NCBI GenBank assembly: GCA_963741845.1
Contig: CAVUJV010000010.1
Span: forward strand, 78,058-142,057
Reading direction: 5' to 3'
Source: Roseiarcus sp963741845
GTDB lineage: Bacteria; Pseudomonadota; Alphaproteobacteria; Rhizobiales; Beijerinckiaceae
DNA: 64,000 bases
Shown: positions 29,557-38,887 of the stretch, piece by piece
Position numbering within the stretch: the stretch's first letter is position 1
How the letters are laid out: each line of letters opens with the position of its first letter
Position numbers and translations under genes: made by a program
Notes under the pieces: model-generated
Told to the model about the DNA's origin: nothing
The model's database searches: none
Seen by the model: only the letters and a program-made list of their open reading frames with translations

Positions 29557-31125
29557 TCACTTCTTCTTCCCCCCGAACGGATTGAAGCCGCCGCCGAGGC
29601 CCGGCAGCTTCGGCCCGCCCGAGCCGAGGCCGGGGAACTGGGGCGGCAGGTTGAAGGCGCCGGGCGGCGGCGCGGAAGGAATGCCGGGCGCGCCCGGCGC
29701 ACCGGGCGGGAGCGCCCCGCCGGCCTGCTTCTGCAGCGCCTCGATCTGCTCGGGGCTCGGCATCGGCATGTTCCCGAGCCCCATCATCTGCCCGAGCTTG
29801 CCCATCATGCCGCGCTTGCCGCCCGCGGCGCCGCCCATCATCTTCATCATGTCCGCCATCTGGCGGTGCTGCTTGAGAAGGCGGTTGACGTGCTCGACGC
29901 CGACGCCCGAGCCCGCGGCGATGCGCTTCTTGCGCGAGGCCTTGAGGATGTCCGGATTCCGCCGCTCCAACGGCGTCATGGACGAGATGATCGCGCGCTG
30001 ACGCTTGACGAACTTGTCGTCGAAATTCGCGCCGGCGAGCTGCTCCTTCATCTTGGCGACGCCCGGCAGCATGCCCATGATGCCGCCCATGCCGCCGAGC
30101 TTTTCGATCTGCGCGAGCTGTTCGGAGAGGTCGTTGAGGTCGAAGACGCCCTTGCGCATCTTCTCGGCCATCTTCGCCGCCTGCGCCGCGTCGATGGTCT
30201 GCGCCGCCTTCTCGACGAGGCTGACGATGTCGCCCATGCCGAGGATGCGGTCGGCGAGGCGCGCGGGATGGAAATCCTCGATCGCGTCCATCTTCTCGCC
30301 GACGCCGAGCAGCTTGATCGGCTTGCCGGTGACGGCGCGCATGGAGAGCGCGGCGCCGCCGCGCCCGTCGCCGTCCATGCGGGTGAGGACGATGCCGGTG
30401 AGGCCGACCCGCTCGTTGAAGTTGCGGGCGAGATTGACCGCATCCTGTCCGGTCAGCGCGTCGGCGACGAGCAGCACCTCGTGCGGCCTCGCGACGTCGC
30501 GGATGTCCGCCATCTCCTGCATGAGCGGCTCGTCGATATGCGTGCGGCCGGCGGTGTCGAGGATGACGACGTCGTAGCCCTGCAGGCGGGCGGCCTGCTC
30601 GGCGCGCCGGGCGATGTCGACCGGGTCCTGCCCGGGAATGATGGGCAGCGTGTCGACGCCGACCTGGCTCCCGAGGATCGCGAGCTGTTCCTGCGCGGCG
30701 GGACGCTTGACGTCGAGCGAGGCCATCAGCACGCGGCGCCGGTCGCGCTCCGTCAGGCGCTTCGCGATCTTGGCGGCGGTCGTCGTCTTGCCCGCGCCCT
30801 GGAGGCCGACGAGCATGATCGCGACGGGAGCGGGCGCGTTGAGGTCGATCGCCTGCGATTCGCCGCCGAGCGTCTCGACCAGCGAATCATGGACGATCTT
30901 GACCACCATCTGGCCGGGCTTGACCGACTTGATGACGGCGGCGCCGACGGCCCGGGTGCGGGTGCGGTCGACGAAGGAGCGCACGACTTCGAGCGCGACG
31001 TCCGCCTCGAGCAGCGCCCGGCGCACCTCGCGCATCGCGGCGTTGACGTCCTCCTCCGAGAGGGCGCCGCGGCCGGTGAGCTTGTCCAATATGCCGGAGA
31101 GCTTTTCGGAAAGGCTCTCGAACAT
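29557..31125 (-). CDS. ffh: Signal recognition particle protein Ffh
   Basis: 522 residues; GTPase targeting signal-bearing nascent chains to FtsY/SecYEG with SRP RNA. N domain residues 1-90; P-loop GLQGAGKTT at 107-115, DTAGR at 190-194 and LTRMDGDGRGGAALS in the G domain. The M domain starts near 320 with KGVFDLNDLSEQLAQIEKLG and GIMGMLPG; the RNA-binding helix region reads SSMTPLERRNPDILKASRKK, RIAAGSG. The tail is rich in Gly, Pro and Met. ATG at 31125. Confidence 0.97.
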   Translation of the reverse strand: MFESLSEKLSGILDKLTGRGALSEEDVNAAMREVRRALLEADVALEVVRSFVDRTRTRAVGAAVIKSVKPGQMVVKIVHDSLVETLGGESQAIDLNAPAPVAIMLVGLQGAGKTTTAAKIAKRLTERDRRRVLMASLDVKRPAAQEQLAILGSQVGVDTLPIIPGQDPVDIARRAEQAARLQGYDVVILDTAGRTHIDEPLMQEMADIRDVARPHEVLLVADALTGQDAVNLARNFNERVGLTGIVLTRMDGDGRGGAALSMRAVTGKPIKLLGVGEKMDAIEDFHPARLADRILGMGDIVSLVEKAAQTIDAAQAAKMAEKMRKGVFDLNDLSEQLAQIEKLGGMGGIMGMLPGVAKMKEQLAGANFDDKFVKRQRAIISSMTPLERRNPDILKASRKKRIAAGSGVGVEHVNRLLKQHRQMADMMKMMGGAAGGKRGMMGKLGQMMGLGNMPMPSPEQIEALQKQAGGALPPGAPGAPGIPSAPPPGAFNLPPQFPGLGSGGPKLPGLGGGFNPFGGKKK

Positions 31126-31394
31126 GCGTTGCTCCTTGAGTGCGAGTCGGCGAGTGGGCGAGTCGGCAAAGAGATATGGGCGCGAACGCCCGACTGCCTA
31201 CTGCCAATTCGCCTACTGTCTTCCCAGCGCCAATCACGCCCGGGGGCGCGACGCGCTGCCGGACGGGGACCGCTGGCCTCAAGGGACAGTCGGCTTGATC
31301 GACGAGGTCTGAACCTGACGAAGGCGGGCTTTTACGGGAGAGGAAGGCGAGATGTCAATGCGCCGCAAGTTTCGCGGAAGCAGGGCAAAACGGC
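31126..31394. repeat. ffh upstream region with degenerate 7-8 base repeats
   Basis: On the minus strand, 31140-31225 carries loosely repeated 7-mers (AGTAGGC, GAATTGGC, AGTAGGC, AGTCGGG, then GCCGACTCGCC twice). Similar low-complexity GCGAGT-type arrays occur in intergenic regions of other alphaproteobacteria. The remaining part to 31394 shows no gene. The ffh promoter should lie here but is not identifiable. Confidence 0.35.
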
Positions 31395-31427
31395 AAAAGG
31401 GGCCGCCCGCCGGAAGCGGACGACCCC
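31395..31427 (-). terminator. Strong Rho-independent terminator after the 55-residue membrane protein gene
   Basis: On the minus strand 31427-31416 and 31410-31399 pair as a 12-base stem (GGGGTCGTCCGC with GCGGGCGGCCCC, two G-U pairs in RNA) around a TTCCG loop, followed at once by TTTT. It begins 8 bases after the stop of the small gene at 31435. Confidence 0.75.
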
Positions 31428-31434
31428 ATTTGCC

Positions 31435-31602
31435 TTAGTCTTCGACGTCCATGGAAGGCTTCGTCTTCGGCCGGCTGATCAAGCCGGCCCCCGCGATGCC
31501 CGCGAGGGCCAGGACCCAACCTCTCGGATCCGAAGACACGGACGCGCTCCAGAGACCAATCACGCCGACACCGGCGGCGGATAGAACCATGATCTGTTTC
31601 AT
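31435..31602 (-). CDS. Small two-helix membrane protein (hypothetical)
   Basis: 55 residues: MKQIMVLSAAGVGVIGLWSA, a short polar turn SVSSDPRG, then WVLALAGIAGAGLI and a polar C-terminus ending in acidic MDVED. Two helices are likely. GGAGG lies about 4 bases before the ATG, and a strong terminator follows directly, so this is a self-contained small gene despite its size. No family recognised. It is transcribed toward ffh, 310 bases away, and divergently from yajC. Confidence 0.6.
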   Translation of the reverse strand: MKQIMVLSAAGVGVIGLWSASVSSDPRGWVLALAGIAGAGLISRPKTKPSMDVED

Positions 31603-31871
31603 TGGACCTCCATCCGCGATTGCTGACGGACCCCCCCGTCGCCTCCTCGTCTGGACGGCTGTTCGCTAACACGGATATTGCACCGCATCAAGCCACCTTT
31701 GCAGTGCAACCTGATGAAACTGCCGGCATATGAAAGGCTTGGCCGATCGCGTACGCAATCCGGAATGCGCGCCGGAATGCGCGCAAGCCGCGCCGGCTGC
31801 GTCGCGGCCGGCAATCCATCGCGCGAGGGTCGGTCCGGGCGCCGCGGCAAAATTCCGCCACGCCCGCGGCG

Positions 31872-31899
31872 TTGCTTTCGCCGGAACGGCGGCTATATA
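31872..31899 (+). promoter_or_regulatory. Sigma-70-type promoter of the yajC-secDF operon
   Basis: TTGCTT (31872-31877) and TATATA (31894-31899) are separated by 16 bases. Transcription would start near 31906, leaving a leader of about 58 bases before yajC. The wider gap 31603-31963 also holds the promoter of the divergent small membrane protein and no other gene that I can support. Confidence 0.6.
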
Positions 31900-31963
31900 A
31901 GCACGCCCTTTCGTCTGCCCCCCTAGAACCGGCGCGGATTTCGCGTCGCTGGAGCCTTTGCCC

Positions 31964-32356
31964 GTGTTCATTTCCGAAGCCTATGCCCAGACCGGCGGCG
32001 TCGTCTCTGCGGGATCGATGGAGACTCTGGCGCAGCTCGTGCCGATCGTGGCCATGATCGCCATCGTCTACTTCGTGCTCTGGCGCCCCCAGCAGAAGCG
32101 CGCGAAGGAGCAGCGCCAGATGGTGCAGTCGGCGCGGCGCGGCGATACGGTCGTCACGACGGGCGGTCTCATCGGCAAGGTCACCAAATCCGTCGACGAG
32201 AGCGAGGTCGAGTTGGAGCTTGCGCCCAACGTGCGGGTGCGGCTCGCGCGGTCGGGCATCGCGGAAGTGCGCTCGAAGGGCGATTCGGCCAAGGACGCGC
32301 CGCCGCCCCCCGCCGCCGTCAAGACGCCCGCCAAGAAGGACGCCTCGAACGCCTGA
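31964..32356 (+). CDS. yajC: Preprotein translocase subunit YajC
   Basis: 130 residues from GTG 31964 (MFISEAYAQ), which has GGAG 9 bases upstream; TTG 31958 is possible but too close. One transmembrane helix, LAQLVPIVAMIAIVYFVLW, is followed by RPQQKRAKEQRQM and the conserved RRGDTVVTTGGLIGKVTK. The tail is Pro/Lys/Ala rich. Ancillary partner of SecDF in the Sec holotranslocon. First gene of the plus-strand operon. Confidence 0.95.
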   Translation: MFISEAYAQTGGVVSAGSMETLAQLVPIVAMIAIVYFVLWRPQQKRAKEQRQMVQSARRGDTVVTTGGLIGKVTKSVDESEVELELAPNVRVRLARSGIAEVRSKGDSAKDAPPPPAAVKTPAKKDASNA

Positions 32357-32398
32357 GCCGGCCCTCGCGCCGCCGCTCGAATTCCTTAAGAAAGTCCG

Positions 32399-33989
32399 AT
32401 GCTTCGCTTCGCCCCGTGGAAACTGGCCTCCGTCATCGCGCTTGTCGTCGCGGCCATCCTGCTCGTCATCCCGAGTTTCTTTCCCGCCCCCGCGGTTGAG
32501 GCGCTGGCCGCGCGGTTGCCGGGCTTCATCCCCCTCCGCCATATCGTCCTCGGCCTCGATCTGCAGGGCGGCGCCCATATGCTGATGCAGGTGGACGAGG
32601 CTTCGGTCGTCAAGTCCCAGGTCGAGGCCCTGCGGGACGACGTGCGTCAGAAAATGCGCGAGGGGAAGATCGCGCTTTCGGGCGGCATCGCGACCCAGCC
32701 GCGCGGCGTGCTCGTGCGCATCGCCGACCCGGCCGAGCGCAGCAAGGCCTATGGTCTCCTCCAGAGTCTGAGCCAGCCGATCGGCGGCCCGCTCGCCGGC
32801 GGCAACGGGCGCACCCTCGACGTGACCCAGACCGACGCGGGCGTGCAGCTGACGCTCACCGACGCCGCTGTCGCCGACAAGGTGCGCCACGCCGTGTCGC
32901 AGTCGATCGAGGTGCTCAACCGCCGCGTCAACGCGATGGGCACCAAGGAGACGATGATCCAGCAGCAGGGCGTCAACCGCGTTCTCGTGCAGGTGCCGGG
33001 CCTTCAGGACACGACAAAGCTCAAGGAGATCATCGGCCAGACCGCCAAGCTCGAATTCCGCCTCGTCGCCGATCCGGGCGACCCGCCGAACGAGGTGGAG
33101 GAACTGTCGATGCAGAAAGGCGTGGGCACGCTGAAGGTGCAGAAGCGCGTCATGGTGGACGGCGCCGATCTCGTGGACGCGCAGCAGAGCTTCGACCAGC
33201 AGACCGGGGAGCCCGACGTCACCTTCCGCTTCAACCTGCGCGGCGGTCAGAAATTCGGCCAGGTGACGACCGAGAACGTCGGCCGGCCCTTCGCCATCGT
33301 GCTCGACGGCAAGGTCATTTCCGCTCCCGTCATCCGCTCCCCGATCACGGGCGGCACGGGCGTCATCACCGGCAATTTCTCGGTGGACGAGGCGAACAAT
33401 CTCGCGATCCTCCTGCGCGCCGGCGCGCTCCCCGCCAAGCTCACCGTCGTCGAGGAGCGCACCGTCGGCCCCGGCCTCGGACAGGACTCGATCGACGCGG
33501 GCAAGCGCGCGGCCTATGTCGGCGGCATCCTCGTCATCATCTACATGATCACGACCTACGGCGTCTTCGGCGTCTTCGCCGACCTCGCGCTCGCCGTCCA
33601 CATCCTGCTGATCTTCGCCTCGATGGTGCTCCTCGGCGCGACGCTGACGCTGCCCGGCATCGCGGGCATCGTCTTCACCATCGGCATGGCGGTCGATTTC
33701 GAACGTGCTGATCTACGAGCGCATCCGCGAAGAGGCGCACATGGGCCGCTCGGTCCTGTCCTCGCTCGACGCCGGCTTCAAGCGCGCCTTCGCCACCATC
33801 GTCGATTCGAACGTCACGATGTTCGTGGCCGCGCTCATCCTCTACCTGTTCGGGTCGGGCGCGGTGCGCGGCTTCGCCGTGTCGCTGGGGCTGGGCATCA
33901 TCACCTCCATCGTCACCGCCGTGACGATGACCCGCATGATGATCGCGCTGTGGTACCGGCGCGCGCGGCCCACGAGGATCCCGATATGA
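32399..33989 (+). CDS. secD: Protein translocase subunit SecD (one frameshift)
   Basis: Membrane-embedded Sec subunit using proton-motive force to complete export. TM1 near residues 8-26, GLDLQGGAHMLMQVD with the D1 motif, a large periplasmic domain (VNRVLVQVPGLQD, GRPFAIVLDGKVISAPV, ITGNFSVDEANNLAILLRAG), then the TM2-6 region. One extra T in the TTT at 33697-33699 breaks the frame in GMAVD; restoring it gives DSNVLIYERIREEAHMG and LGLGIITSIVTAVTMTRMM, ending at 33989 (about 529 residues). The stop overlaps secF (ATGA). Confidence 0.94.
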
Positions 33990-34981
33990 ACGCGCCTGCC
34001 TCGCCGCCCCGCGGTCTGTTCGGCATGAGGCTTCTCCGCCTCGCGCCCGAAAACACCAAATTCGGCTTCATGCGGTTCCGCCGCGTGAGCTATCCGCTGT
34101 CGGCCGTTCTCTCGATCGTCTCGGTCCTGATGTTCCTGTTCGTGGGCATGAACTTCGGTATCGACTTCGCGGGCGGCACGCAGGTGGACCTGCTCGCCAA
34201 GAGCGGCGAGCTTCACATGGCGGACTTCCGCGCCAAGGCGGAAAGCCTCGGGCTCGGGCCGGTCGAGGTGCAGCAGATCGGCCGCGGCGCCGAGGTGATC
34301 CTGCGCATCAACGAGCAGCCCGGCGGCAATCAGGGCGAGCAGACGGCGGTCGCGAAGCTGCGCCAGGCCTTCTCGAACGACTTCGAATTCCGCAGCGTCG
34401 ATTCGGTCGGCCCGAGCGTCTCCTCGGAGCTCGTGCAGAGCGGAACGCTCGGCGTGGTGGTCGCGATCCTCGCGGTCCTGACCTATCTGTGGTTCCGCTT
34501 CGAGTGGCAGTTCGCGGTCGGCGCGATCATCGGCACGATGCACGACCTCCTGCTGACGGTCGGCTTCTTCTGCGTGACGCAGCTCGAATTCAACCAGACC
34601 TCGATCGCGGCGATCCTGACCATCGTCGGCTACTCGCTGAACGAGACCGTCGTCGTGCTCGACCGCATCCGCGAGATGATGCGCAAGTACAAGCGTCTGT
34701 CGACGGCGGAGATTGTCGACATGTCGGTGAATGCGGTTCTGCCGCGCACGATCATGACGGCGACGACGGTGTTCCTGGCGCTGCTCGCGCTCTTCTTCCT
34801 CGGCGGCCATGTCATCCGCTCCTTCTCGGCCGCGATGATCTGGGGCATTTTCGTCGCCACCTATTCGTCGATCTTCATCTGCTCGCCGATGCTGATCTAC
34901 ATGGGCGTGCGCGCCGACGTCTTCGACAAGGAGAGGGCGAAGGAGGAAGGCGCGGCGGCGGACTCGAAGGTCAAGGTTTGA
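33986..34981 (+). CDS. secF: Protein translocase subunit SecF
   Basis: 331 residues from ATG 33986. TM1 around residues 40-58 precedes NFGIDFAGGTQVDLL, the D1-type motif. The C-terminal helices include GTMHDLLLTVGFF, GYSLNETVVVLDRIREMMRK and RTIMTATTVFLALLALFFLGG. It partners SecD. Its frame equals the first secD frame, so the secD indel makes the pair look like one fused frame; they are separate genes overlapping by 4 bases. Confidence 0.96.
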   Translation: MNAPASPPRGLFGMRLLRLAPENTKFGFMRFRRVSYPLSAVLSIVSVLMFLFVGMNFGIDFAGGTQVDLLAKSGELHMADFRAKAESLGLGPVEVQQIGRGAEVILRINEQPGGNQGEQTAVAKLRQAFSNDFEFRSVDSVGPSVSSELVQSGTLGVVVAILAVLTYLWFRFEWQFAVGAIIGTMHDLLLTVGFFCVTQLEFNQTSIAAILTIVGYSLNETVVVLDRIREMMRKYKRLSTAEIVDMSVNAVLPRTIMTATTVFLALLALFFLGGHVIRSFSAAMIWGIFVATYSSIFICSPMLIYMGVRADVFDKERAKEEGAAADSKVKV

Positions 34982-35376
34982 TCCCGGTTGGCTCGCCGCT
35001 CGCCTTCGCGCCGGGCAACCACAAGATCGCGGCGCACGGAAACGGCGCCTTCGCTTTCGCCGGCATGCAGCATCGCGGCTCGATCCTCGCGACGCCCAGG
35101 GGCGTGCGCGGCCTCGCCGTCGGGACCGTCGCCGACCTCGATCCCGCCGCGCTCGCACCCCTGTTCGAGGAGCTCCGCGCCGCGCCGGGCTCGATCGAGT
35201 TCCTGGCGATCGGAACCGGAGCCGCGATGGTCCCGCTTCTCCCGACGCTCAAAGCCGCGCTGCGCGAGGCGTCCCTGCGCTTCGAGGCGATGGCGACGGG
35301 ACCCGCGCTGCGCATCTATAACGTGATGCAGGACGAAGGCCGCCGCGTCGCCGCGGCGCTCATCGCCGCGCCGTGA
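34978..35376 (+). CDS. Mth938/DUF498 domain protein
   Basis: 132 residues from TTG 34978, which overlaps the secF stop. The Mth938-like fold shows AHGNGAFAFAGMQHRGSILA, GVRGLAVGTVADLD, IEFLAIGTGAAMVPLLPTL and LRIYNVMQDEGRRVAAALIA. Human homologue NDUFAF3 assists complex I assembly; the bacterial role is unsettled. It lies between secF and a squalene/phytoene-synthase-like gene of the NDUFAF6 type, which fits a shared complex I assembly link (inference). Confidence 0.87.
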   Translation: MIPVGSPLAFAPGNHKIAAHGNGAFAFAGMQHRGSILATPRGVRGLAVGTVADLDPAALAPLFEELRAAPGSIEFLAIGTGAAMVPLLPTLKAALREASLRFEAMATGPALRIYNVMQDEGRRVAAALIAAP

Positions 35377-36237
35377 GCGCAGCCGGCGCGCTTCAGGAAG
35401 CCAACGCCTATTGCGCCGCGCTCGTGCGCGAACACGCGCGCGACGAATGGCTCGGCGCGCTCTATGCCGCGCCTTCCCGCCGCGACGCGCTGATCGCGCT
35501 TGCCGCCTTCGATCACGAACTGCGCCAGGCGCGCCTTCGCGCGCGCGACCCCAATCTGGCGGCGATGCGGCTCGCCTGGCGGCGCGAGGCGCTCAGCGGC
35601 GAGCGCCCCGAACAGGCGGCGGGCGATCCCGTCACTCTGGCGCTCGGCGCAGCCGTCGAAGCCTTCTCGCTGCCCTTCGCCGACATCGAGGCGATGATCG
35701 ACGCGCGGCTTCAGGAGCTTGCGCCGCAGGAGGATTTCACGCTCCACGCCTTCGCCGCCTACGCGGACGAAAGCGAGGGCGCGCGCCTGCGTCTGGCGGC
35801 GCGGATCGCCGCGGGCGGCCGCGAGGCCGACGCCTCCGCCGCGCATGTCCCGGCCGGGATGGCGCTCGCGCTGACGCGCATGCTGCTCGATCTCCCCGCA
35901 AGGGCGGGAGCGGCGGCGACGCTGTTTCCCGTCGATGTCGCCCAGAGGCATGGCGCGAGCCTCTCCGATTTCGACAGCCGCCGCGCCTCGCCCGGCGTCG
36001 TCGCCGCCTGCGCGGAATTGCGCGCGCTCGCGCGCGACAAGCTCGCGGAAGCGGAAGCCCGGCTCGGAGGCGCGCCGGCCGAGCATCCGCCCGGCCTTCA
36101 TCCCGCTCGGCGCGCTCAGGCTCGACCTCGACGCGCTCGACCGGACGGCTTCCGATCCCTTCGCCCCGGCCCGCCGCGCCTCGCCGCTCCGGCGCCAATG
36201 GGCGATCTGGCGCTGGGCGCGGCGCTCGGCGGGGTGA
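35373..36237 (+). CDS. Squalene/phytoene synthase family protein (NDUFAF6-like), one frameshift
   Basis: Starts at GTG 35373 overlapping the previous stop (GTGA). The family pattern includes ANAYCAALVREHARDEWLGAL, SRRDALIALAAFDHELRQAR, MRLAWRREALSG and the second aspartate-rich region weakly preserved around HAFAAYADESEGARLRLAAR. One extra G at 36093-36094 shifts the C-terminus; restored it reads AFIPLGALRLDLDAL and RRQWAIWRWARRSAG, ending at 36237, about 287 residues. Few Asp residues remain of the DxxxD catalytic motifs, so it may be non-catalytic like NDUFAF6. Confidence 0.8.
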
Positions 36238-36257
36238 GCAGCGGCGCGCGGCCGCGC

Positions 36258-37883
36258 TCAAATGGATTTGGGGATCATCTCGATCGCGCCGCACGGACAT
36301 TCCTCGGCGCAGAGGCCGCAGCCCTTGCAATAATCGTAGTCGAACCGGAAGCGATTGCCCGGCCCGAGCTTGATGACCGCGTTATCCGGGCAGACGCCAT
36401 AGCAATTGTCGCATTCGAAGCAATTGCCGCAGGAGAGGCATCGGCGCGCCTCGTAGAGGGCGTTGGTCTCGTCGAGACCGCCGACCACCTCCTCGAAGTT
36501 CTGGACCCGCCGCGCCGCCTCGATCATCGGCCTCACCGTGACCGGCGCGTCCTCGTAATACCAGGCGTTGAGGCGGTCGAAGCTCGCGAGCCCATGCTTC
36601 GGCCCGGCCGCGTAGGTCTCGCCCCTGAGATACGCGTCCACGCAGCGCGCGGCTTTCTTGCCATGACCCACCGCGACGGTGACCGTGCGCTCGGAGGGCG
36701 CCATGTCGCCTCCCGCGAACACGCCTCTGCGGCCGGTCATCATGTCGGCGCCGACCTTGACCACGCCGTTCTCGATGACGACGCCCGGGGCGTTGTTCAG
36801 AAGCGACAGGTCGACGTCCTGTCCAAGCGCCAGGACGAGGGAATCGGCCTCCAGCGTCTCGTATTCTCCGGTCGGCTGCGGAAAGCCCTTTTCGTCGAGC
36901 GCCATCTTCTCGATCGTCATCGAGCCGCCCTCGACCGACTTGATGGTCGAGAGCCATTTCATCGAGACGCCTTCCTGCAGCGCCTCCTCAAGCTCGAAAT
37001 CATGGGCGGGCATCTTTTCGCGCGTGCGGCGATAGACGATGATCGCTTCGTCGGCGCCGAGACGCCGCGCGGTGCGGGCCGCGTCGAGCGCCGTGTTGCC
37101 TCCGCCATAGATCACGACCTTCCGCCCCAGAAGAGGCGGCGTCTCGCCCTCCATGGAGCGCAGCAGGCTGACGGCGTCGAGGATCTTCGCGGCGCCGCCG
37201 GCCGGGATATAGGCGCGCCTCGCGATATGGGCGCCGACCGCGAGAAAGACGGCGTCGTAGCCGCCTTCGCGCATCGTCGCCTCGATGTCGTCGACCTTCG
37301 CGTTCAGGACGATCTTCACCCCCATGTCCGCGATGCGCCTGACCTCGGCGTCGAGCACGTCGCGCGGCAGCCGGTATTTGGGGATGCCGAAGCGCATCAT
37401 GCCGCCGGGGAGCGGCCCGGCCTCGCGGATCGTCACGGAATGGCCGAGCCGGCGGAGATGATAGGCCGCCGAGAGGCCCGCGGGACCCGCGCCGACGACG
37501 AGCACGCGCTTGCCCGTCTCCTCGCGCGGCGCGGCGAACGCCCAGCCCCTCGCGATCGCGGCATCGCCGAGGAACCGCTCGACGGAATTGATGCCGACCG
37601 CCTCGTCGATCTGAACGCGGTTGCAGGCCGTCTCGCACGGATGATAGCAGACCCGGCCCATGACCGCCGGCAGCGGATTGTCCTCCGTGAGTTTCCGCCA
37701 CGCGGCTTCGTATTCGCCCGCCTCCGCGTGGCTCAGCCATCCCTGAATGTCCTCGCCCGCCGGACAGGCCACATTGCAGGGCGGCAGCCGGTCGACATAG
37801 ATCGGCCGTTGCGTGCGCCAGGAGCCGGTGTGGTTCAGTTTGCTCGTGCCGACGTCGAGCGTGATGGCGAAGGGATGTTTCAC
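36258..37883 (-). CDS. NAD(P)-linked GltD-like flavoprotein fused to 2x[4Fe-4S] ferredoxin domain (oxidoreductase partner of POR)
   Basis: 541 residues from GTG 37883. Residues about 30-110 form a GltD-type Fe-S helical domain with CNVACPAG and CYHPCETACNR. Two Rossmann motifs follow: VLVVGAGPAGLSAAYHLRRLG for FAD and VVIYGGGNTALDAARTARRLG for NAD(P)H, with VFAGGDMAPSERTVTVAVGHGK. The C-terminus holds CLSCGNCFECDNCYGVCP and CKGCGLCAEECPCGAIE, a PorD-like ferredoxin. It ends the por operon, 1 base after porB, and probably links NAD(P)H with the 2-oxoacid oxidoreductase, replacing soluble ferredoxin. Confidence 0.88.
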   Translation of the reverse strand: MKHPFAITLDVGTSKLNHTGSWRTQRPIYVDRLPPCNVACPAGEDIQGWLSHAEAGEYEAAWRKLTEDNPLPAVMGRVCYHPCETACNRVQIDEAVGINSVERFLGDAAIARGWAFAAPREETGKRVLVVGAGPAGLSAAYHLRRLGHSVTIREAGPLPGGMMRFGIPKYRLPRDVLDAEVRRIADMGVKIVLNAKVDDIEATMREGGYDAVFLAVGAHIARRAYIPAGGAAKILDAVSLLRSMEGETPPLLGRKVVIYGGGNTALDAARTARRLGADEAIIVYRRTREKMPAHDFELEEALQEGVSMKWLSTIKSVEGGSMTIEKMALDEKGFPQPTGEYETLEADSLVLALGQDVDLSLLNNAPGVVIENGVVKVGADMMTGRRGVFAGGDMAPSERTVTVAVGHGKKAARCVDAYLRGETYAAGPKHGLASFDRLNAWYYEDAPVTVRPMIEAARRVQNFEEVVGGLDETNALYEARRCLSCGNCFECDNCYGVCPDNAVIKLGPGNRFRFDYDYCKGCGLCAEECPCGAIEMIPKSI

Positions 37884-37884
37884 G

Positions 37885-38887
37885 TCAGCCCTCCGCCTCG
37901 AGAAGCCCGTAGTCCCTGATGTTGCGGTCCGCGACCGCTTGCAGCTTCGCCACACGCGGGTCCTCGACGCCGTCGCGGAAGAGATGCGCGAAGCGGCGCT
38001 GAAGCATCAGATATTCGGCGACCGGCGTCGCGCGCCGGATCTTCCGCACATGCGTGATGTAGCCGCGCTCGGCCTCGAAGATCGGAAAGAGCCCGGTCTC
38101 GATCGCGAGCCGCGCGAGCTTGATCGTGTGCTGCGGCGCCGACGCCCCAGCCGAGCGGGCAGGGGACATTGATCTGGATGTAGCGCGCGCCCCGCATGGC
38201 CATCGCCTTCGTGACCTTGGCCTCCAGATCGTGCAGGTCGGCGACGCTCGCGGTCGCGACAAAGGGAATGTCGTGAGCCACCGCGATCTTCGGCGTGAAC
38301 TTGCCCGTGCCGAAGACGTTGCCCGGCTCCTTGCCCACCGCAGGCGTGGTCGCGGTGCGCGCGGTTGGCGGCGTCGCGGAGGAGCGCTGCACGCCGGTGT
38401 TCATGTAGCCTTCGTTGTCGTAGCAGATGTAGAGCACGTCGTCGTTGCGCTCGAACATGCCGCTGAGGCAGCCGAAGCCGATGTCGGTCGTGCCGCCGTC
38501 GCCGCCCTGCGCGATGACGCGCGTGCTCTCCCGCCCGAGGACGCGCATCGCCGCCGCGACTCCGGTCGCGACCGCCGCCGCGTTGCCGAACAGCGAATGC
38601 ATCCACGGGATCTGCCAGGAGGTCTCCGGATAGGGCGTCGTGAACACTTCGAGGCAGCCGGTCGCGTTCACGGCGATGAGGTTCCGGTCGGTCGCGCGCA
38701 TCGCCGCGTCGATCGCATAGCGCGCGCCCAGCGCCTCTCCGCAGCCCTGGCAGGCGCGGTGTCCCGACGTCAGCGAATTGGAGCGGTCGAGGCTCGCCTG
38801 AACATTTCGCTCGCCCTCGTCGACCAGACGATTGCCGACGGTCAGCGTGCCCTTCTGGTAGAACTTGAGCTTCTGGACCTCGTTCAT
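37885..38887 (-). CDS. porB: 2-oxoacid:ferredoxin oxidoreductase beta subunit (TPP-binding), one frameshift
   Basis: About 333 residues. TPP-binding and Fe-S features: SGHRACQGCGEALGARYA, NATGCLEVFTTPYPETSW, PWMHSLFGNAAAVATG, VIAQGGDGGTTDIGFGCLSG, and the Mg/TPP stretch ICYDNEGYMNTGVQRSSATP. After INVPCPLGWG one extra base near 38143 shifts the frame; restored it reads SAPQHTIKLARLAIETGLFPIFEAE to the stop at 37885. The ATG overlaps the porA stop by 4 bases. Pyruvate is the usual substrate of this subtype but is not proven here. Confidence 0.9.

Noticed and set aside
32399..34981. Apparent single SecD-SecF fusion protein
   Set aside because: The continuous frame arises because one extra T at 33697-33699 puts the secD tail out of frame; corrected, secD ends at 33989 with its own stop overlapping the secF ATG.
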